Below, one piece after another: positions 10,521 through 19,842 of a stretch of DNA of 33,231 nucleotides. The notes beneath the pieces were generated by a model, which was not told the DNA's origin, ran no database searches, and saw nothing but the letters and a program-made list of their open reading frames with translations. The DNA comes from Chara braunii (taxonomy: Eukaryota > Streptophyta > Charophyceae > Charales > Characeae). Location of the stretch: contig BFEA01000070.1 in assembly GCA_003427395.1 (NCBI GenBank), positions 20,254-53,484 of the forward strand, read 5' to 3'. The translations under genes were made by a program, and so were the position numbers. Position 1 is the stretch's first letter. Each line of letters starts with the position of its first letter.

Positions 10521-10574
10521 TACTGGAGTTCCCTCGAATAGAATGCACGTTCATTATCGTTGAATCTAGACTGG
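10521..10574. mobile_element. Half copy of the 110-bp foldback MITE
   Basis: The block TCGAATAGAATGCACGTTCA, then TTATCGTTGAATCTAGACTG, matches the left arm of the palindromic family seen at 20862, 24676 and 30015. The complementary right arm is absent. Confidence 0.5.
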
Positions 10575-10589
10575 GTAGCGCGCGTTAGC

Positions 10590-11420
10590 GCTGGCAAAGC
10601 GATAGAGACGGGCACGACAGAGGGGACGCTGATGTGGGCACGCGCGTTGCGTGTCCTGATGCTGCTGTGGGTGTGCGCTTCCGGGGGAGCGAGCGGCCGC
10701 GGCTGGCAGGCGCGTGTGCGTGAAGTGTGGGCGAACGAGACGAGTAGGGCGCGTGTGTCAACCTGGCGGGGAAAGCAGGTGAGGATGGTGGTATGGGCGC
10801 AGACATCTTCTACAACCTGCACTTGCGGCGGGTGGAAGTGTAGGAGTTTGCCCAGGACGCATGGGTGACCTGCTGGGGCATGAGCCACACTGCCACATCA
10901 ACACTGATGTTGCATCCATGTCTTTTCGGTCTGGACCAGATTTTGGCGTGTGACGAGAAGGTTAATTCTACAGAGGTTATGAGACGTATTTCGGAGGGCG
11001 GCAACCGGCTTGAACCACATCACTCATTACCTCCAGACTTTTGAAAGCATTTGCGTGCCATCTCTCTGTTTCGCGCTTCATGCGAGTAATGCTGCAGGCT
11101 AGCATGCCGTGTGGAGGGAAGTTTTGCTTTTGATTGAGCACTACTTCAGGAGTCATCACTTCTGCTCTTTATCTTGCAAATTTATGGTGGAGGAGGTCGG
11201 CTCGTCGCGTGAGGAAGAAGAGTAGAGTGTGTCCCGTGGGGTGGGAGGAGGATTGTTGGGAGGTTATGAGTGGAGGTTGTCAAAGCTGGAGTTCAAGAGA
11301 TATCCAAGGCGTCGTCACAAGAAGGAGAGTCCCAACTTGAGGTTGTTCACCGGTTGATCGTCGTCCTTTCCGTTTCACTCACAGACTAATAATTAGCAGT
11401 AAGAACCGACATTATCATTA
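10590..11420. other. GC-rich spacer, no assigned gene
   Basis: Open frames exist on both strands at 10520-10888, but they overlap and have biased, motif-free composition. I do not assign a gene. Confidence 0.35.
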
Positions 11421-11450
11421 TTGTCAGTATCATATTCGGGGATGAGTGAA

Positions 11451-11626
11451 TTCATCATCATCAGCAGCAGCAGCAGGATTTCTTCGGCTAGCCAGCGAGG
11501 TTTTCTCCCTCTCATCTTCATCTTCATCAGCATATTCGTTGTGATAACCATGATTATCATCATCAGCAGCATCAGCATTAGCATCATCGTCATCATCACC
11601 TTCATCATCATCATCATCATACAACA
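11451..11626. repeat. (ATC)n/(AGC)n-rich imperfect microsatellite
   Basis: Triplet-rich sequence (CATCAT, AGCAGC, CATCTTCAT). The open frames encode runs of Ile/Ser or Asp/Met and are artefacts of the triplets. Confidence 0.75.
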
Positions 11627-11909
11627 GTTTGGTTTAGGAGGGTTGGGGGGTAATCGCTCCATCACGTCCAATTCTCTCTTCCTTTTTTTTTTGAGAAAAC
11701 TATGGCGCAGTCAGGGTTACAGTTTGTAATTGCATTTGAAACTGCGTTTTAGCAGTTTAGTCAGGGCCCGAGTTTCAATTGCAGTTGAAACTGCGTTTTG
11801 GCAGTTTGAAACTCGGGCTGGGATTTTCTAGCAGTTCAGTCAGGCACATGGCCGTTTTGTTTCTTTTTTTCTTTTTCGGTCGCGTGCCACGCCGTTCCGC
11901 GGCTGGAAA

Positions 11910-12007
11910 AAAAAAAAAAAAAAAAAAAGCTCCATGGTTGGGCCACGACCGAGATGTCNAAAAAAAAAAAAAAAAAAGCTCCATGGTTGGGCCACGACCG
12001 AGATGTC
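11910..12007. other. Assembly duplication around a single N
   Basis: An A run plus GCTCCATGGTTGGGCCACGA and CCGAGATGTC occurs immediately before the N at 11959 and again immediately after it. This looks like two contig ends that should have been merged. Confidence 0.75.
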
Positions 12008-12107
12008 TCGGCCACACCCCAGACTGGCCACGACCGAGATGTCTCGGCCACTCCCCAGATTGGCCAGTGCCGAGATGTCTCGGCCACAACCGAGATTCGC
12101 AGGCACT
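11992..12107. repeat. 36-bp tandem repeat with palindromic core
   Basis: CCGAGATGTCTCGGCCAC starts at 11998, 12034 and 12070, with a truncated unit at 12090. Each unit carries the near-palindrome CCGAGATGTCTCGG. The array lies inside the long-TIR element. Confidence 0.85.
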
Positions 12108-12604
12108 ACCCTTCACAGGCAAACGCGAAGTCTCAAGAGTAGCCTGCTCCGAAGAAGTGGGGGCCAAAAAAAGAAAAAAAAAAAAGAATAAATAAAAAAG
12201 TAAAGAAACGAGGAACTTCGAATCCACCACCTACGTCGGGAAGGCCCTCTTTGAGGAATGTATCTGGCCAGGAAGTGAGGAACATGAAACAGGTCGTTTT
12301 CCTTTTTTGTTTCTTGTTGTCAGGTCCTTGTAGCGCCCTGCCAGCCAGGCAGGGCGGATTCCACACGAGACAGCTAACTGCCTCGCTTCAGCAAGTACTG
12401 TAGCATCCTGTATTGGACCGCAATCACAGCATAAGGGATGTTTTTATTTTTATTTTTTTATCTGCTGTTCATGGATAGAGGAGGGCCCTGACTGAACTGC
12501 ATACGACCGAGTTTCAAATGCAATTGAAACTCGGGCCCTGACGAAACTGCTAAAACGCAGTTTCGAATGCAATTACAAACTGGTTTCGTGACTGCGCCGA
12601 AGTT

Positions 12605-13290
12605 ACCCTTTTTTTTCTTCTTCTTCTTCTACCTATCCCACTCCTGTCCTTCTTACCTTTTTCCTCCTCCTTTTTGTCCCTCTTGCCTTTTTTCTTTCCT
12701 TTTGTCCTGATGCTTTTTCATTGCTCTCTCCTGTTTGCTGCTTCGATGTTTGTGGGTTTTGCTGCTTTCTTCGTTTTTTGGGAGATTTGAGCGTTGCTTT
12801 GCTGCACTGGTCCTGAGAGGGAAGGTCTCATCCTTACTAAAATCTCGATATTCTTGACTATCCTTATCATCCTGATTGATATTTTTTAATACAAAAAAAT
12901 CGAATTAATTGATTTATGTTTAATTAATCTTTCCTGTTTTCTAGCAGCTTAGGGACAAAGGATGTCATGTCTCATCTTCTTCTGGTATTTCCGTAAGTTC
13001 TCCTCAGTAATTTCAACTGCTTTCAACAAAAATGGAACTCTAAATTCCACATGTTTTTTCTTTGTTCCTCCTGTGTATCAATGTTTCTTTCAAAATCTGT
13101 ATGAGGGATTCTTGGAGGGGGTGAGCTCTGCTCTACACGAGCAGCACTAGGAGGGTAGTGATGCTCGGAAGGGGGTATGAGCAGATGGTGGGGGATACTC
13201 TACTCTGGGGCTGGGGCTGATGTGAGCAAGCATCAAACCTCAGTGGAGGCAGATTAGGGTATGGGGTAGCAGAGGAACTGGATTTCTCTG
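12605..13290. other. Pyrimidine-rich spacer
   Basis: T/C-rich tracts to about 12730, then AT-rich sequence. No gene or family recognised. Confidence 0.35.
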
Positions 13291-13299
13291 TGTTGTAGG

Positions 13300-14130
13300 G
13301 TGTAAGATGGGATTGTTCCAAGTTGGGGCTGACGGGGAAGGTCTTCTAATTTCGACACTGTCGGCGGAGGCAGCGAAGGGACAGGGTGGGAAGGAGGAGA
13401 GGAAATTCTTACCTGGGTGTGACACTTCAATAGGTGACAGCTGGTTTCTTCTAAATAACAAGATTTCAGGGGTAGCTGAATCCTGTCTGGTGCCGCTAGA
13501 GTAAGTAGTGTTATGAGCTCTTGGTTGGCCGATGCCGCTGGCCGGTGCTGGGGTGTTTGCCCTGTGACCTGTTTTGTAGCAGGAGCATGAGGCCTGGTAG
13601 AGAGATCTGGGGATGGTCGAGGGTGGAAGGCAATCCAGTGGCGAACTCCGAGGTACTTTCAAGGCAACCCTTGAGCCAGGGATAGCTTTGGTAGTGAGTA
13701 CACGCCAGCGATGGCAGGTATTGGGCAGGTTGAGGTGTCTTGGGAGTGTTGTGTCTGGTCTGGGGGAAGCTAGTGGATCCAAAAAGGGGGCTTGGTGGTT
13801 TTTAATAATTTTTGGCGGCTTCTGCTCTTCTTCTTTATCCGGGTATAGGATTTCAGAGATGGTCAAATCTGGGCTGATATCTGCAGAGATGCTTTGTTCG
13901 GTGGCCCTGGTTTTGCCGATGCCAGAACGACGGTGGTCGGAGCTGGGGCATTGCCCTGTAACCTGCAAATGGCAGGAGTGTGAGGCCTTGCAGAGAGATC
14001 TGGGAATTGCTGAGGGAGGAAGGCAATTTAGCGGCAAACTGGGGGGGGTCGCTTTGACAACCTATGGGTCCAGGGATAGTCCAGGTGGCGAGAACAGGTC
14101 AGCTATGGTTGACGATTGGCTAGGATGATA
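13300..14130 (-). repeat. R1 diverged tandem repeat, about 392-bp period
   Basis: The plus-strand block 'ttgccctgtgacctg' to 'gagagatctgggga' at 13557-13614 recurs at about 13949-14006. Each block is followed by a GGAAGGCAAT and CCAGGGATAG context. A minus-strand frame stays open for 265 codons over most of this (13240-14037) and repeats LPPS(A/T)IPRSL. The peptide is Pro/Ser-rich with no known domain. It may be a retroelement ORF1 fragment or repeat-driven noise. Confidence 0.55.
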
Positions 14131-14338
14131 TTGTCTCTGAGCTGTAATGTCCTAGTATAGGGAGGGCTAGGAGTTGCTCTAGGATGCTCTTTTTCCACAT
14201 ACTAATTATCATCATCATTAGCACCATCATCATTCGTATCATCATTTCACAGTCTTCATTGAATCAGCAGAACTTCATATGAGGGACGCTGATCCCGGTT
14301 CTCAGCATGATCGGTTCAGTTACTCCGGGTAGACTTTG

Positions 14339-14502
14339 AGGACTCCGGCCTCTTTTTTTTTCTTTTTTTTTTTTTTTTACAACACGCCCCCACCAGTGTT
14401 AGTGGTGCTGATAAGAGCAGACACCACTAACACCTGGGGAGAGGCTCCATCTATTCGTGGGGAGCATCACCTGCTGGGAAACGGGCCCAGGACTCCGGCC
14501 TC
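14339..14502 (-). mobile_element. SINE-A copy 2 with 14-bp target duplication
   Basis: AGGACTCCGGCCTC flanks the element at 14339-14352 and 14489-14502. On the minus strand the element starts TGGGCCCGTTTCCCAGCAGG, so it is 5'-truncated, and it runs through GCTCCCCACGAATAGATGG and the hairpin GTGTTAGTGGTG...CACCACTAACAC to a poly-A tail. 5' truncation, an A tail and a target duplication together are the signature of target-primed reverse transcription. Confidence 0.88.
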
Positions 14503-14519
14503 AATCTTCTTATTGGGAA

Positions 14520-14546
14520 AAAAAAAAAAAAAAAAAAAAAAAAAAC
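14520..14546. repeat. Long A run
   Basis: A homopolymer of about 25 bases just outside the SINE-A copy, probably the tail of another insertion whose body is not visible. Confidence 0.6.
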
Positions 14547-14619
14547 TGGCTACTTTCTCGTCTGCTCCTATCCATTCTTCCTGAGTTTTATTCCTGATCT
14601 TTGTGCTGGTTCCAGTCTC

Positions 14620-15100
14620 TTAAGCCACCAGTAAACCACACATCGGCCCGCGGGTGTCAGCACGAAACCACTTCGGAGGCTGCCGCTTTCTTTTTTCAAT
14701 GGCGCCCCACGCCGCGAGGCCCCTCTGAGTTTTGCTTTTGGCGACAAAAACTTTCTGCAAGGCTGGGGCCGTGCACTTGCGGTTTAAACCACCAGTACTT
14801 TCCCCGATTGAAACTAAAAGTCACGCGTGTATAGTTGGAAGCCAAGCGGGAAAGGGCCACCGTTGATAAATTTCATTGGCGGCCAGTTTTTCGTTTTGGG
14901 CCTCCGAAAACGTACTGGTGGTTTAAGCCACCAGTACTTGTGACCGTTCCCTTGCCGAGCCCAGGAACGTCCTGCACGCCAAAAAAAACAGGAAACAGAG
15001 CGTTGTCTTTTTTGCCTGGTGCCGGCAGCCATTTAAGTCTGGTAGGCTGTGCTCCAAAAGTTGTGGCCCGCTGACATGGGCGTTGGAGAAAAGTGGGCGG
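14620..15100. mobile_element. Three family-B MITEs in a row sharing TTAA
   Basis: Unit 1 runs from TTAAGCCACC (14620) to GCGGTTTAA (14787). Unit 2 runs from TTAAACCACCAGTACTTTCC (14784) to TACTGGTGGTTTAA (14936). Unit 3 starts TTAAGCCACCAGTACTTG at 14933 and loses its right end near 15100. Neighbours share the TTAA between them, as expected if each copy inserted at the TTAA bounding the previous one. Confidence 0.75.
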
Positions 15101-15116
15101 GAAAAATAGTGATGTC

Positions 15117-15266
15117 TTTTTTTTTTTTTTTTGAACAACTCATCGCTGCCGGGCGTAGGAGGGATGCTGGTAAGAGCAGACACCCCTTCTACTGACCCAT
15201 CTATTGGATGGCTCCATTCTATAGGTGGGGAGCTGCACCTGCTGGAAACCGGGTCCAGCGTCCCAT
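15117..15266 (-). mobile_element. SINE-A copy 3 (long subtype)
   Basis: The minus strand reads GGGACGCTGGACCCGGTTTC, CAGCAGGTGCAGCTCCCCAC and a GTGTCTGCTCTTACCAGC block, then an A tail (the T run from 15117). Confidence 0.8.
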
Positions 15267-15689
15267 CACATCATAAATCCGAGCCGTAACACATCATACG
15301 TTGTCCTTAGTCAATCCCGCCCTTATTCAATCCCCAATCCTCTATTCCCATGCCCTTCAGCCCATTACATTGTGAAACAAAGACATAACACTTCATAGTG
15401 CGTCATTTAGTTGGTCACAACCCATATCCTATCCCCAGTCCCCCTACCCTTCAGCTCATCCTTTTGCCATGAAAGGTCTCCGAATGTTATTGGCCCACTA
15501 CAGGGGCTCCTTGTAGCATACATTCACCAAGCCTGTCCCATATCTGCCAGGAGGCCAACCAATGCCTGTGCCGTGACCGGAACTTTGCTATACCTCCGGC
15601 ATCCCATATCTGACAACATGTGCCAATCTCCTGGCCCCTTCCAACTGCAGCGCCCGGTCGTTGTGACCTTCTTCTTCTTCTCCTTCTTC

Positions 15690-15690
15690 T

Positions 15691-15721
<31 letters not shown>

Positions 15722-15791
15722 TCCAATCTATTCGTGGGGAGCATCACGTGCTGGGAACCGGGCCCAGCGTCCCTTATAATGGGAATACATT
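15690..15791 (-). mobile_element. SINE-A copy 4 (short subtype)
   Basis: On the minus strand: a 5' leader containing GTATTCCCATTATAAGGGAC, the GGGCCCGGTTCCCAGCACGT core, the CCACGAATAG block, GGAGCAATTT, then a 25-base A tail. It is almost identical to copy 1. Confidence 0.8.
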
Positions 15792-15799
15792 GACCTCTT

Positions 15800-16350
15800 G
15801 CAGCTGAAGACGCTGTTACTGGCGCAGTCCATATTCTTGGAGTCACGTCCTCCCCCCTGCTTAAGCCGCATGATAGTGATTGCCGGAGGGGCAGGGTCGT
15901 GGGAAGGTAGGAGAGCATGACAGGGGACCGAAAAGCAAGCGGGGCAGGACGGGAGGGGATAATAATGGGTAGACCTTTGTACCCAGGGACAGGGGGGGGC
16001 GTGTCATTGCAGTGAAAGTTCAGGGGACAAGCACAAAATTGGTCGGGAGAAATGGGACTGCAAAGTCGCCCAGTGGTTTCCTTTACCAGGCCAGCTCTCC
16101 ATCCCTCCAGGGTTTCCATTGTATGGTAAGGTCGTCTTGGATCTCAGAGAAGACACGGTGGGGATCCTGCTAGATCTGCCGATACGCCTCCCGAATAGTC
16201 ACCTTGAGGGCGGCGTCTTTTTCAGCATGGTGCTCTTGTTTCATGACCTTCCAGGCATTTTGAGTGCGGGATCTGATTTCCTCTTCTATTTCTTGTTGTG
16301 CTTTCTGAAGCCCAAATTGGTGATCTTTTCTCTCGTAAGAGCACCTTGCC
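15800..16350 (-). other. Possible 3' portion of the LINE remnant
   Basis: Directly downstream (minus strand) of the zinc-binding block at 16354-17710. The minus strand has a 210-codon open frame (15487-16119) without a recognised domain. It is probably the far end of the same LINE. Confidence 0.35.
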
Positions 16351-16353
16351 CTT

Positions 16354-17710
16354 TCAGGCTTGCATTATAACATGCAACCTCATATACGTAAAGAGATTTG
16401 TGGCAAAGGGGGTCCAGTGTGCCAGTAGTTGCTGATTATCCCCTAGAAGGATGAGGCCCAAGTCCCAGGGAATATGCTGGACCGTGAGCGAATGGAACGC
16501 TGCATCCCACCATCTCCATATCTGGGCAGCCATTGGGCATGCCAGAAGGCAATGTTCAAGGGTTGCCCTGGCAGGCTGTGTCATCCTACCACAGTAGGTG
16601 CAGATTGGGGACAACAACCCTTTCTGCTCCAGGTCGGTTCATGATACAATCCAATCAGGCGTAGGAAGACAGCGATGCAAGATCTGCCATTGCAGGGCTC
16701 TAAGGTTTGTGGGCATAAGTTTTGCGTACTTTGCCCAGGGGAGATTGTGCAGCAGCTGTGATTTTAATGGTGAGTCTCGCTCCCATCGCTGTGAGATTGT
16801 CTGAGCAATCTGCTGCCGAGGCCTAGCTGCCCTGTAACCTTCCTTAAACCACCAGTACTTGGCCCATATATCGGCCGCGGGCCTTAGCGTTAACGCTACG
16901 CGAAGTTCGCGCTTCGGGCAACCGGACCTGGAAGGCTGGCGCCGCCAGCCTTTCCGAAAACCAAAATCGAATTGGCGCTTCGGCGGGAAACGGCGAGCAG
17001 GGCACTTCCAGGCTCGGCTGCGATAGTTGGGCCAAGTACTGGTGGTTTAACCGTGTAGTCCCAAATATGCAGGGTTTGTTGATCAGCCTATTCCCACTCC
17101 TCCGGATCGAAGGGAAGCAGGGCAATGGGGGTGGTCGGTTCATATGCCAGAAACCCTTTGTCTTGGTCTCCTACCACTCTGATGATCATCAACCCCCCCA
17201 TGGTTCCGTGATATCCGAGTCCTCGTCTCTGGCTAAGCGAGATAGACAGTCTGTCGTATTGTTCAGGGTAAAGGCTTCCATCAAGCACCTTTCACAGTCC
17301 GTGTTGGTTACTTTGTAGACTCTCTCCGGCCAGGGGAGGTCTGCATACCTGACCACCCAGTCATTCGGTTGAATCGTCGGACCTGCTTTAAGGGTTTGCT
17401 GCCAGGCCAACGGGAGCGCTTCGATAAGCTGGTGCGCTCTCTCTTCAACATTCCTTGCGTGCTTCAGCCTGGGTCTCAGGCTATCTGGCGAGACCCATTT
17501 CTGTTGGGCATGGTCCCAGAGGTCGGCCACTGTGTAAATCCCTCCCTTGACCCAGGTAAGCCACAGAGAGTTAGCTGCGTGAAGGGGTTTCCTGCGTCGT
17601 CCATAATAAAGGAATTTCCGAACAACGGTTGTCTATGTATAGTGTGCCACCTATTGGGGGTGGGTTTTTGCTTGGGACCTCGCGTCCTCCATAGTTTGAT
17701 CATGGAAGGC
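16354..17710 (-). pseudogene. LINE ORF2 C-terminal remnant, split by a MITE
   Basis: The minus strand encodes three pieces of one retrotransposon protein. 17703-17476 gives RGPKQKPTPNRWHTIHRQPL and onward. 17530-17189 gives DLWDHAQQKWVSPDSLRPRL and onward, and a frame reaching to 17088 ends in LLPFDPEEW. After the MITE (16844-17050), 16617-16354 gives CTYCGRMTQPARATLEHCLL followed by ACPMAAQIWRWW. The Cys-x2-Cys...His...Cys pattern followed by Trp is the zf-RVT domain found C-terminal to reverse transcriptase in non-LTR elements. Frame changes show it is dead. No RT catalytic motif is present here. Confidence 0.75.
16844..17050. mobile_element. Complete family-B MITE with TTAA at both ends
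   Basis: TTAAACCACCAGTACTTGGC at the left and its near-perfect inverse at the right (GGGCCAAGTACTGGTGGTTT, then AA). The 207-bp, GC-rich interior has no coding capacity. TTAA flanks both ends, the target of piggyBac-type transposases, although the inner TIR sequence is not a typical piggyBac end. It interrupts the LINE remnant. Confidence 0.85.
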
Positions 17711-17820
17711 GTAGTGATGTCTTAATCCTTTCTCACATTAGACTTCCTGATGAGCCCCTCGGATGTTTGAGTGAATGAAGCCCGTAATGTGTTTCCTTGC
17801 CTGAATGAACCCAAAAGAGT

Positions 17821-18545
17821 GTTTTTTTTTTTTTTTTTTTTTAAGCCCAGGGTGTTATAGAGGCCGGTTACTAGGCACACATTGATCACCAGGAGCGGTC
17901 AGCCATGGTCGTCCTGAGGGAACGAGGCTTACCTTCCCATCCCATCTTCTCCTAGCGCCCCCCCTATCTCTGCTATCCTACCTCAGTGTGACCAGCACTC
18001 AGGACCATTCCCCTATTGAGGGGAACTTGTACCGAACAGCAGTCACAGGCACCAGGGCTAGCCATGACCCAGCTGCGGTGGAAGCGGAATCGAACGAGCC
18101 TCATTGCACGGGAACTTAGGACACGAGGCCTAAGCAATCTCCTACTAGCCCCTAAGTTGACCAACTGGTAACTCACGCCCTCTACTCAATCCAGACCAAC
18201 CAGTGACTCACGCCCTCTACTCGCCCACCACAGCCCTAGTCTGCTACACACAGTCTAGCTGATTTTAAGGGGGGTACTTAGTCATCGAAATGCCTCTGAT
18301 CATCATTAGTTGATCCAGATCAACCAGCGACTCACACCCTCTATCATCATCAGTTAATCTAGACCAACCAGTGACTCACGCCGTCTACTCGCCCACCACA
18401 GCCCTAGTCTGCCACACGCAGTCTAGCTGATTTTAAGGGGGGTACTTAGTCATCGAAACGCCTATCATCAATATTAGTCGATCCGGACCAACCAGCGACT
18501 CAGGGATACTTATCATAGAATACCTATCATCATTATCAGTTGATC
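17821..18545 (-). mobile_element. SINE-C copy 1 with repeated head modules
   Basis: Minus strand: several copies of a GCGTGAGTCACTGGTTGGTC head module, two of them 168 bp apart, with others more closely spaced. Then comes a tRNA-like unit: box A-like GTTACCAGTTGGTCAACT and box B GTTCGATTCC at about 18085-18097. The body follows, with an A tail (T run at 17821-17842). The spacing between boxes suits a long-variable-arm tRNA (Leu/Ser type). About 320 bp of body is shared with copy 2 at 20107-20588. Confidence 0.75.
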
Positions 18546-18654
18546 ATAACCTTGTCCCAGCCCTATGGTTGTGTATGTATGTATGTATGTACTCTGTATC
18601 TTGGATATATGCCCATGGGCTATGTGTACGTTTGTAATGTGTATGTGGACCCGA
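18546..18654. repeat. (TGTA)n microsatellite region
   Basis: GTATGTATGTATGTATGTAC near 18571, then GT-rich sequence. Confidence 0.6.
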
Positions 18655-18745
18655 TTTCATAGCAGACGCTGCTCCCCACCATGGAGCATCTGCGAGGCAA
18701 GTACTGAGTACTGGTGAGAGGTGCTCTTACCACCTCCCCTAGTAC
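18655..18745 (+). mobile_element. SINE-A remnant
   Basis: GACGCTGCTCCCCACCATGG followed by GGTGCTCTTACCACCTCCCC, a deleted version of the long SINE-A subtype with no A tail. Confidence 0.45.
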
Positions 18746-18892
18746 ATGTGTATGTGTGTACCTTGAGCTATGTGTGTATATAGTACGTGTGTTTTATGGT
18801 ATGTGATAGACTGTGTATCGTGGTTGTGCTATCTTGGGTGATATCTCTATATGTGGGTGTATGTGGTAGAGACAGGCCTATCTGGACAGGAC

Positions 18893-18985
18893 TCCCCCCA
18901 AAGTCTGGAACCGGACTCGAACCTGTGACCTGCAGTATGAAACTGGAGGGTTCTACCACATATACTTCTGCACGAAGTGGATATA
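18893..18985 (-). mobile_element. tRNA-like pseudogene or SINE head
   Basis: The minus strand carries TGTGGTAGAAC (D-arm-like), an anticodon stem-loop with arms CCTCCAG/CTGCAGG around a 7-base loop TTTCATA, and a perfect box B GGTTCGAGTCC at about 18907-18918. The loop would put TCA in the anticodon position. The acceptor stem does not pair, so this is a tRNA-derived element rather than a working tRNA. Confidence 0.6.
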
Positions 18986-19087
18986 ATGTGTGTAATGTCT
19001 GGGCTGGGGAAGATCATCAGAGAGACCAAAGCCAACAACAACTAGCAACCGACGTGACGTCTAGGCCAGCATACAACATCCCTGGAC

Positions 19088-19640
19088 TTAGCCCCCTGCA
19101 TGGTGCGCAGGCAGTGTCTGTAATAGTACCATGCGTCCGGCCAGGGGAGTGTGTGTCCAGCCATGCGTCATTCTATCGCCCTGCCAGTGTCCATGTGCAC
19201 GAGTGGGTTGTCCTCTCTCAAAGGAGCATCTTGCTCTCCAGGCCGCCATCAGAACCTCAAGCTTGGCGGTAGGAAATAGTTTTCTCTTATGTTGCCCCCA
19301 GTCGGTGGGGAGGTCTCCCCATGTTCCAAGGAGGCGGAACCTTCCTGACCATGGGAGCGATTTCCCTGTTATTTGTGTCCAAGCAGCCTCCCACCATCTC
19401 CAGATTTGGGTCAGTACACAATATTCCACCATTACGGTTGCCGATGGGAGGATTTTAATGCAGTACTGACAGGGTGGCGACACGTTCGCCTTCTGTACCC
19501 GATTAGTTCTTGATACCAACCAGTTGGATCCCCGCCCCTTGGCCATCCGACCGACCACAGCCTGAACCCCAGGAGGAGGCCCAGCAGGACCTAGAGAGTG
19601 TGGGTTTGACATGCAGATGAAGGTAGCCACACCTGGTGGA
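19088..19640 (-). pseudogene. LINE remnant with zinc-binding block
   Basis: A 180-codon minus-strand frame includes CQYCIKILPSATVMVEYCVL followed by TQIWRWWEAAW, closely matching the CTYC...IWRWWDAAF block of the LINE at 16354-17710. This is the zf-RVT domain with its His replaced by Tyr. The longer open frame suggests a younger copy than the others, but there is no RT domain in the window. Protein-like sequence ends on both sides within about 600 bp. Confidence 0.7.
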
Positions 19641-19842
19641 ACGCGGAAGCATGGTAAGGGCCTGGAGAGGGATGACAGAGTCTTGGCACTGCCGATTTGG
19701 AAAAAAAGAGGGCATGTGGGAGCTGGGGCCCTTCCCGGCAGGCCGTAACGACTACATCAACCCCTTCCCGGCAGGAGTGACGCTGCTGAGATGGCAACAG
19801 ATGTCACACACGGCACTCTTGTCTACAAGGCAAGGGACACTG

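Larger units (their letters stand above)
11704..12598. mobile_element. 895-bp non-autonomous DNA element with long TIRs
   Basis: The left end, GGCGCAGTCAGGGTTACAGT, and the reverse complement of the right end share about 85 bp with few mismatches, including CAGTTTGTAATTGCATT and GTCAGGGCCCGAGTTTCAAT. Weaker pairing extends to about 11843 and 12487. The arms also contain internal AAACTGC...GCAGTTT palindromes. There is no transposase. Long TIRs recall Mutator-like elements, but no 9-11-bp target duplication is visible, so the superfamily is open. Confidence 0.75.

Noticed and set aside
10520-10888. Overlapping open frames on both strands
   Set aside because: Compositional openness in GC-rich DNA; no motif, start context or homology.
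11992-12107. CRISPR-like array of palindromic 36-bp repeats
   Set aside because: Spacers are not unique; the units are contiguous and lie inside a eukaryotic transposable element.
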